Of a DNA stretch of 9,604 nucleotides, positions 5,492 through 9,604 are shown one piece after another. The notes beneath the pieces were generated by a model that was given only the letters and a program-made list of their open reading frames with translations, made no database searches and had not been told where the DNA came from. Source of the DNA: Chloroflexi bacterium UBA6265. Lineage in GTDB: Bacteria; Chloroflexota; Chloroflexia; Thermomicrobiales; UBA6265. Location of the stretch: contig DJVD01000090.1 in the NCBI GenBank assembly GCA_002440805.1, positions 1 to 9,604 on the forward strand, given 5' to 3'. The number at the start of each line of letters is the position of its first letter. Within the stretch, counting starts at the first letter, position 1. Position numbers and translations under genes: made by a program.

Positions 5492-6204
5492 AGGTGGCGG
5501 TGCTTTCGGATACGCATGGCAACCTCACCGCGTATGAAGCCGTGCTTGCGGATGTCGATACCCGCGGCATCAGGCGCATTTTTCATCTCGGTGATGTAGC
5601 CGGCAAGGGACCGCGTGGTTCGGCCTGTTGCGACCTCACCCGGGCCCGGTGCGAAACCACCGTGCTCGGCAATTGGGAGGTTTTCCTGCTGAGCGAGGAT
5701 GCCACGGCACTGTCGACATCGTCCCGCTGGTGGCGGGATGAGCTTTCTCCCGGGAATCGGGAATGGCTATCCAACCTGCCGTTTTCCGTTGATTTCGAAC
5801 TGGCCAACACACCCATCCGGTGCTATCACGCCTCGGCTGATGATGTGTTTCATCGCATTTGGCCGTCGGTGCAGGGAAGGGAATGGGATGAACTCTTCCA
5901 GAACACGCCCTCCACTGGCGATGCTGCACCGGAACCGCAGGTGGTGATCTATGGCGATATTCACCATGCATGGTCGCGCACGATGGGGAATCGTACGTTG
6001 ATCAACTGTGGCGCGGTTGGCAACCCCATGGACAAGCCCACCGCCAGCTACCTCGTGCTGGATGATGACGCCGGTCAGTTGCGCTGGGAAATCATCCGGG
6101 TGCCCTATGATATCGAAGCCGAATTGGCCGTGGCCCGCGAGTTGGACATGCCAGGCTACCGGGCCTGGGAGCACGAGCTGCGTACCGCTGAATACGCCCG
6201 CTAA
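5488..6204 (+). CDS. Calcineurin-like metallophosphoesterase (YfcE/MJ0936-type)
   Basis: This 238-residue protein begins MKVAVLSDTHGN, the D-x-H motif with Asp8 and His10. HLGDVAGKGP (33-42) gives the bridging Asp36, VLGNWE (59-64) gives Asn62, and CYHAS (112-116) gives His114. The last motif is unusual: where the family has GHxH it reads GDIHH (156-160), so a metal-ligand His appears replaced by Asp157, with His159 and His160 retained. NCGAVGNPMDK (173-183) is the usual closing block. Small bacterial members hydrolyse phosphodiesters or phosphomonoesters; the substrate is unknown. The ATG overlaps the preceding stop (ATGA), so it is translationally coupled to the PhnP-like gene and may act on the same substrate. 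The metal-ligand change could lower or alter activity. Confidence 0.85.
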   Translation: MKVAVLSDTHGNLTAYEAVLADVDTRGIRRIFHLGDVAGKGPRGSACCDLTRARCETTVLGNWEVFLLSEDATALSTSSRWWRDELSPGNREWLSNLPFSVDFELANTPIRCYHASADDVFHRIWPSVQGREWDELFQNTPSTGDAAPEPQVVIYGDIHHAWSRTMGNRTLINCGAVGNPMDKPTASYLVLDDDAGQLRWEIIRVPYDIEAELAVARELDMPGYRAWEHELRTAEYAR

Positions 6205-6230
6205 CCTCATAGCCGGTTTGACCGCAAGAA

Positions 6231-6246
6231 TCAGGACGCGTCCTGA
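6231..6246. promoter_or_regulatory. 16-bp perfect palindrome ahead of the EamA gene
   Basis: TCAGGACGCGTCCTGA is fully self-complementary. It lies 27 nt after the phosphoesterase stop and 71 nt before the EamA start. TTGACC (6218-6223) is a good -35-like box just upstream, and TATCCT (6260-6265) is a weak -10-like box at non-standard spacing. It could be an operator for a dimeric regulator or the stem of a factor-dependent terminator; there is no T run. Confidence 0.45.
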
Positions 6247-6316
6247 CCGCGATATCACCTATCCTGCGGGAAGGTTATTCGCAATGCGTTCCGATTAAAG
6301 AGAAACCCAAGCCCCT

Positions 6317-7267
6317 ATGAGCACCAAAATCGCCGCGCCGACCGTTACCCCCCAGGTCGCTACCTCCACCCCGTTCTTGCCGGAAATGGCCGCATTGTCG
6401 GTAATTCTCGTGTGGGGATCCACGTTCACGCTTACCAAAACGCTCTATGAGGATATGCACCCGCTGGCGTTTGGCGCCTTGCGATTCATTTTCATCAGCT
6501 TCATCGCGTTTGCGGTGCTCTGGACTGGCTCCCGTGGCAGCGATCGCGCCACACGCCGCACCATTCGTCGGGCCGATGTGCCCCTGTTCATCGTCACTGG
6601 CCTGCTCGGCTATACCGGCTATCAACTCGGTTTCCTGCTCGGGCTGGAGCACACGTCTCCGTTTGCGGGTGCGCTCATGATTGCCTCCAGCACCCCGTTG
6701 GTGTCGCTGGCCATCGTCACCGCCCTGGGCGAGAAACAGGCCAGTGCCGTGTGGCTGGGGGCGTTGGTGGCTGTTGCCGGCGTGACCATTTTCCTCTTCT
6801 CCGGTGGCGCCGGGATGAGCTGGCTGGGCAACCTGATTGCCTTTGGCGGTGGCGTTTCCTTCGCGCTCTACCAGGTGTTCAATCGCCGCCTCATCCGCGA
6901 GTATCACCCGGCCACCTATTCGGCCTGGTCGACACTGTTTGGTTCCATCCCGCTGGTACTCATCGGTATACCGGCAATGTTGAATCAATCGTGGAGTGGG
7001 GTGAGCGGCACCTCGTGGCTCTCGTTTGCCTATATGTGCGTATTCCCGGTGTACCTGGCATACATCCTCTGGGGGTGGGCCATTCGCCATCGCGGTGTGG
7101 CAATCGCCGGATTCTCGTTGCTGGTGCCGATCATCGCTGGCGTCATGAGCTGGTTTTTCTACGACGAATCGTTCGGCCCACGCAAGATTCTTGGTGGGGC
7201 CCTGGCTGTAGCCGGGCTGGTGTGGATGCAGGTGGCTAACCATCGGCACAAGGTGAAAACAGCCTGA
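6317..7267 (+). CDS. EamA/DMT family transporter
   Basis: This 316-residue membrane protein shows the tandem EamA repeat of the 10-helix drug/metabolite transporter superfamily. The first repeat runs from about residue 24 to 152: it contains LVWGSTFTLTKTL, FGALRFIFISF, GYTGYQLGFLLGLEHTSPFAGALMIAS with the hallmark Pro127 region after it, and GVTIFLFSGG. The second runs from about 167 to 307: it contains ALYQVFNRRLI, YLAYILWGWAI, VAIAGFSLLVPIIAGVMSW, and the closing GGALAVAGLVW. Such proteins move amino acids, nucleobases or small metabolites across the cytoplasmic membrane, and the substrate cannot be predicted. ATG 6317 is the first in-frame start before helix 1, but it has only a poor Shine-Dalgarno (AAGAGA, about 13 nt away). 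A shorter start at the Met before AALSVI is possible. A 12-nt palindrome, CTCGCGCGCGAG, follows the gene at 7274-7285. Confidence 0.88.
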   Translation: MSTKIAAPTVTPQVATSTPFLPEMAALSVILVWGSTFTLTKTLYEDMHPLAFGALRFIFISFIAFAVLWTGSRGSDRATRRTIRRADVPLFIVTGLLGYTGYQLGFLLGLEHTSPFAGALMIASSTPLVSLAIVTALGEKQASAVWLGALVAVAGVTIFLFSGGAGMSWLGNLIAFGGGVSFALYQVFNRRLIREYHPATYSAWSTLFGSIPLVLIGIPAMLNQSWSGVSGTSWLSFAYMCVFPVYLAYILWGWAIRHRGVAIAGFSLLVPIIAGVMSWFFYDESFGPRKILGGALAVAGLVWMQVANHRHKVKTA

Positions 7268-7291
7268 ATCTGTCTCGCGCGCGAGGCATCT

Positions 7292-7316
7292 ATGCCAGTA
7301 CACACACTGGTATGAT
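7292..7316 (+). promoter_or_regulatory. Extended -10 promoter inside a dyad, ahead of the glycosyltransferase
   Basis: TGGTATGAT (7308-7316) combines a TG extension with TATGAT (5 of 6 matches). Six nt later is the gene's ATG at 7323, so the transcript should be leaderless. The inverted arms ATGCCAGT (7292-7299) and ACTGGTAT (7306-7313), with one mismatch and a 6-nt gap, overlap the TG extension and the first bases of the -10 box. A bound repressor would therefore cover the promoter. There is no good -35. Confidence 0.6.
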
Positions 7317-7322
7317 TCGCGT

Positions 7323-8468
7323 ATGAAGATTGCGCTGGTAACCCCATATAGCATGCATAAAGCTGGCGGAGTCGCGGAGCACATTGCGCATTTGCGCGAT
7401 GAGTTCCGCGGTCTCGGCCACACCGTGAAGGTGATGGCGCCGCGCGGTCCCAAGGGTGGCCTGGAGGTAGGGGAGGATTATTACGGCATCGGCCGTACCA
7501 TCACCATCCCCGGCAACGGCAGCAAAATGCGCCTTACATTCGATGTCACGCTGTATGCCGATGTCAAACGCATCATGAAAACGGAGCAGTTCGATGTGGT
7601 GCATTGCCACGAACCCCTGGCCCCGGTGTTGCCGTACATGGTGTTGCTGAATTCGAGTGCCGTGAACATCGCCACCTTTCACGCCTATGCCGAGCAGCAG
7701 TACTGGTACAGCGCCTTTAAGCCCTATATGAGCTTCGTGCTCGGACGGGTGGATGGCCGCATCGCCGTAAGCGAACCGGCGCGCGAACTGGTGAGCAAGT
7801 ATTTCGAAGGCGACTATCGCATCATCCCCAACGGCATCGATGTGGCCGCCTACGGTGCGCATGTCGAGAAATTCCCGTGGGCCCACGATGGCATCAAACG
7901 CATCCTCTTTGTTGGCCGGTTCGAGGAAAGCCGCAAGGGTTTCAAATATCTCCTTCGTGCCTTCCCTTATGTGAAGCAGCAGTTTCCCAGTGCCCGCCTG
8001 ATCGTGGTGGGGGGCGGACGTCCCGAAAAATACGAGGGCCTCATTGAGCGACTCGGCATTACCGATATCGAATTCAAAGGGTTCGTCAGCGCCGAGGACA
8101 AGGCGCGCTACTACGCCAGCTGCGATGTGATGGCCGTGCCCAGCACCGGCGGCGAGAGCTTTGGCTACACGGTGGTTGAGCCGATGGCAGCCGGCAAACC
8201 GGTGGTGGCCACCGCGATCGCCGGCTATCAAAGCGTGATGACCAACGGCGTGAACGGCATCATGGTGGAACCGCGCGATCCCATGGCGCTGGCCCTCGGG
8301 CTGGTGCGTGTGCTTTCCGATACCGATTTGCAGGCCCGCATCGGCGCGCAGGGTCAGGCCGATGCCCAGCAGTATTCATGGGATCGCGTGGCCGAAAGCG
8401 TGCTCGATGAGTACGAGCAGGCGAAGGCCCGGGCCCAATCGGCGCGGTGGCGGGCGGATTTCCGGTAA
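7323..8468 (+). CDS. GT4 glycosyltransferase, PimA-like (phosphatidylinositol mannosyltransferase type)
   Basis: This 381-residue GT-B enzyme belongs to glycosyltransferase family 4 and resembles mycobacterial PimA. The N-terminal half has VTPYSMHKAGGVAEH (6-20), with the Gly-rich loop, and IPGNGSKMRL (62-71), like the PIPYNGS segment of PimA. HCHEP is at 94-98, and ATFHAY holds His120, which matches the conserved substrate-site His. The C-terminal half has IPNGIDV (168-174), FVGRFEESRKG (196-206) with Arg199 and Lys205 for the nucleotide-sugar phosphates, and GGESFGYTVVEPMAAGKPVVAT (276-297) with Glu278. PimA transfers mannose from GDP-mannose to phosphatidylinositol on the inner face of the membrane. 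The next gene resembles a PIP synthase, which supports a lipid acceptor, but the sugar is uncertain. The start follows an extended -10 box by six nt and has no Shine-Dalgarno, as expected for a leaderless message. Confidence 0.88.
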   Translation: MKIALVTPYSMHKAGGVAEHIAHLRDEFRGLGHTVKVMAPRGPKGGLEVGEDYYGIGRTITIPGNGSKMRLTFDVTLYADVKRIMKTEQFDVVHCHEPLAPVLPYMVLLNSSAVNIATFHAYAEQQYWYSAFKPYMSFVLGRVDGRIAVSEPARELVSKYFEGDYRIIPNGIDVAAYGAHVEKFPWAHDGIKRILFVGRFEESRKGFKYLLRAFPYVKQQFPSARLIVVGGGRPEKYEGLIERLGITDIEFKGFVSAEDKARYYASCDVMAVPSTGGESFGYTVVEPMAAGKPVVATAIAGYQSVMTNGVNGIMVEPRDPMALALGLVRVLSDTDLQARIGAQGQADAQQYSWDRVAESVLDEYEQAKARAQSARWRADFR

Positions 8469-8481
8469 ACTGGCAACGGGC

Positions 8482-8495
8482 GGCACGCACGTGCC
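8482..8495 (+). other. Small hairpin in the glycosyltransferase-phosphatidyltransferase gap
   Basis: GGCAC (8482-8486) pairs with GTGCC (8491-8495) around the loop GCAC, six nt before the Shine-Dalgarno AGGAGA (8501-8506) of the next gene. It may stabilise the transcript or tune translation. It is short, and chance is possible. Confidence 0.25.
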
Positions 8496-8513
8496 ATGTG
8501 AGGAGATACCGGA

Positions 8514-9128
8514 ATGCTTTCAGAGGCCATTGGCACCTGGGTACGCAACAGAATGTTGATTGTGGGCCGGGCGTTTGCCAGGATGGGTATTACCCCCAAT
8601 ATGGCCACAGTCATCGGCCTGATCCTGAATATCATCGTCGCCGTTATCCTCGGGTTCGGCCATCCCATCATCGCGGGCATTCTCCTTCTCCTCGCCAGCG
8701 CCTTTGATATGGTCGATGGCTCTATCGCCCGCGCCACCAACACCATCAGCAAGTTTGGTGGGTTCTTCGATTCCACCATCGATCGCTATTCGGAAATCGT
8801 GGTCTACATCGGCCTGCTTGCCTGGCTGAACTCGGAGGGCGAGAACGACCTTGGCTCCGTGCTGGTGCTCGTTGCCTGCTCCGGTGCGCTCATGGTGAGT
8901 TATGCCCGCGCCCGCGCCGAGGCGTTGGGGTACAAGGCGTCGGTTGGCTTCCTCGCTCGTCCCGAACGCGTCATCCTGCTGGCGTTGGCGCTGATTATCC
9001 AGCAGCCGATGTGGGCCCTATGGGTATTGGCGGTGCTAACCCACGTTACCGCCGTGTGGCGGATTGTGCATGTGCACAGTGAGGCCGCCGCCGAAGGCGA
9101 AATCCACAGTCAGAAACAGCGGCCATGA
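8514..9128 (+). CDS. CDP-alcohol phosphatidyltransferase, PIP-synthase-like
   Basis: This 204-residue integral membrane enzyme carries the complete CDP-alcohol phosphotransferase signature: Asp65, Asp68, Gly69, Ala72, Arg73, Gly82, Asp86 and Asp90, spaced as in the family (DMVDGSIAR, then FGGFFDSTIDR). These aspartates bind the two metal ions that activate CDP-diacylglycerol. SYARARAEALG (129-139) and ARPERVILL (148-156) resemble segments typical of actinobacterial phosphatidylinositol-phosphate synthases, whose Arg/Lys residues bind inositol phosphate. The probable reaction is CDP-diacylglycerol plus inositol 1-phosphate (or a similar polar alcohol) giving the phosphatidyl product. ATG 8514 has a good Shine-Dalgarno, AGGAGA, seven nt upstream. 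It lies 45 nt after the PimA-like gene, so the product probably feeds that enzyme. Other CDP-alcohol substrates, such as glycerol phosphate, cannot be excluded. Confidence 0.88.
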   Translation: MLSEAIGTWVRNRMLIVGRAFARMGITPNMATVIGLILNIIVAVILGFGHPIIAGILLLLASAFDMVDGSIARATNTISKFGGFFDSTIDRYSEIVVYIGLLAWLNSEGENDLGSVLVLVACSGALMVSYARARAEALGYKASVGFLARPERVILLALALIIQQPMWALWVLAVLTHVTAVWRIVHVHSEAAAEGEIHSQKQRP

Positions 9129-9169
9129 CCCGCATCGTCGCACCGTCAACACAGAACAGGCTTCCATGA
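9125..9169 (+). CDS. Possible 14-residue relay ORF
   Basis: The ORF starts at the ATG that overlaps the phosphatidyltransferase stop (ATGA, 9125-9128) and reads MTRIVAPSTQNRLP. It ends at a TGA (9167-9169) that overlaps the ATG of the next gene (9166-9168). This double 4-nt overlap would let a ribosome pass from one gene to the next across the 37-nt gap. It has no Shine-Dalgarno of its own, and the peptide resembles nothing I recognise, so it may be chance. Confidence 0.3.
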   Translation: MTRIVAPSTQNRLP

Positions 9170-9333
9170 CCGATTCATTCCCCGAACCGTTCGACGGCGA
9201 TGACGCCGACGGCCTGATCACCCCGCAAGATATCCGTTCCACCTCACGATCGTGCCTGGTGATCATCCTCATCATGGTGGCGATTATGTTGCTGCTGTGC
9301 GTGTTTGTCGTGGTGCAAACGTGGGTCCGCTAA
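9166..9333 (+). CDS. 55-residue single-helix membrane protein of unknown function
   Basis: The preferred start is ATG 9166, because upstream in-frame sequence lies inside the phosphatidyltransferase gene; an AACAGG element sits five nt before it. The acidic N-terminal tail (residues 1-22, with EPFDGDDADG) is followed by one long hydrophobic segment (about 29-50, LVIILIMVAIMLLLCVFVVV) and a short QTWVR end. The charge pattern suggests a single-span membrane protein, but which side the N-terminus faces is unclear. I do not recognise the family. It is packed between the phosphatidyltransferase and the methyltransferase, so it may be a small partner of the lipid enzymes or an unrelated gene. Confidence 0.7.
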   Translation: MTDSFPEPFDGDDADGLITPQDIRSTSRSCLVIILIMVAIMLLLCVFVVVQTWVR

Positions 9334-9604
9334 AACCCGCATCCTTCAAGTTGATCCCGCCCGGCATGATCGTGCAGGGGGATAACCTGGCGATCATTCG
9401 CCAACTGCCGGATGCCTCGTTTGGCCTCATCTACCTCGATCCACCGTTCAATACCGGTAAGGCCCAAACCCGCCAATCAATGACCACCACCCGCTCATCC
9501 AGTGGCACCCGCATCGGTTTTGGCGGCCGCAGTTACGAATCAGTGCGCGGCACCGTGCTGGGGTATAACGATGCCTTCACCGATTACTGGTCGTTCCTCG
9601 AGCC
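9321..9604 (+). CDS. Site-specific DNA methyltransferase (N4/N6 type), N-terminal part
   Basis: The frame runs to the window edge, so only about 94 codons are visible. MIVQGDNLAIIRQLPDASF is followed by LIYLDPPFNTG, the DPPF catalytic motif of amino-methyltransferases that methylate adenine N6 or cytosine N4 using S-adenosylmethionine. With DPPF this near the N-terminus, a beta-class motif order is likely, with the FxGxG motif near the missing C-terminus. GFGGRSYES and YNDAFTDYWSFLE follow, as in related actinobacterial and Chloroflexota enzymes. Two starts are possible. GTG 9321 overlaps the small membrane protein gene by 13 nt; ATG 9366 would remove 15 residues but keep the GDNL motif. Neither has a strong Shine-Dalgarno. 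Whether it is a solitary regulatory methyltransferase or part of a restriction system cannot be seen. Confidence 0.88.
   Translation, partial: MGPLKPASFKLIPPGMIVQGDNLAIIRQLPDASFGLIYLDPPFNTGKAQTRQSMTTTRSSSGTRIGFGGRSYESVRGTVLGYNDAFTDYWSFLE

Noticed and set aside
6275..7453. 392-codon minus-strand frame, longer than the EamA gene it covers
   Set aside because: The EamA frame shows ten helices and the tandem repeat. The antisense product is hydrophilic with Gly, His and Arg runs and has no homology I recognise.
7290..8231. 313-codon minus-strand frame antisense to the glycosyltransferase
   Set aside because: The plus strand has every GT4 motif in order, and the antisense frame has none.

Overview
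The window is gene-dense, GC-rich bacterial DNA with no rRNA, tRNA, CRISPR array, insertion sequence or phage module that I can see. The proteins suggest a Chloroflexota-type bacterium, perhaps near the Thermomicrobia. The reasons are the C-terminal tandem SH3b protein, the actinobacterial-style PimA-like and PIP-synthase-like pair, and several genes whose ATG sits 6-7 nt behind an extended -10 box, as expected for leaderless transcripts. This placement is an inference; an actinobacterium-like host is the main alternative.

Layout. A truncated SH3b-repeat protein ends at 377. After about 210 bp without a gene comes a histidine phosphatase (587-1174, +). It converges on two tandem paralogous MFS_3-type efflux transporters on the minus strand (1187-2524 and 2654-3910). 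Upstream of the pair is a 140-nt leader: a promoter with an extended -10 box, a 25-codon leaderless ORF, and three mutually exclusive hairpins, the last of which hides the ribosome binding site of the first transporter. Divergent from it is a four-helix membrane protein resembling DUF6069 (4147-4593, +), ending at a strong stem-loop. Next is a two-gene unit with a 4-nt overlap: a PhnP-like metallo-beta-lactamase-fold hydrolase (4715-5491) and a metallophosphoesterase (5488-6204). A 16-bp perfect palindrome lies ahead of an EamA/DMT transporter (6317-7267).

The last block starts at an extended -10 promoter embedded in a dyad. It holds a PimA-like GT4 glycosyltransferase (7323-8468), a CDP-alcohol phosphatidyltransferase with PIP-synthase signatures (8514-9128), a possible 14-codon relay ORF, a 55-residue single-helix membrane protein (9166-9333), and the first 94 codons of a DNA methyltransferase cut by the window edge.

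How the parts fit. The glycosyltransferase and phosphatidyltransferase probably make a glycosylated phosphatidylinositol-type membrane lipid. The paired transporters probably export small toxic molecules. Their leader has the design of a ribosome-stalling translational attenuator, known mainly from macrolide-resistance genes, and is the most interesting element of the window.
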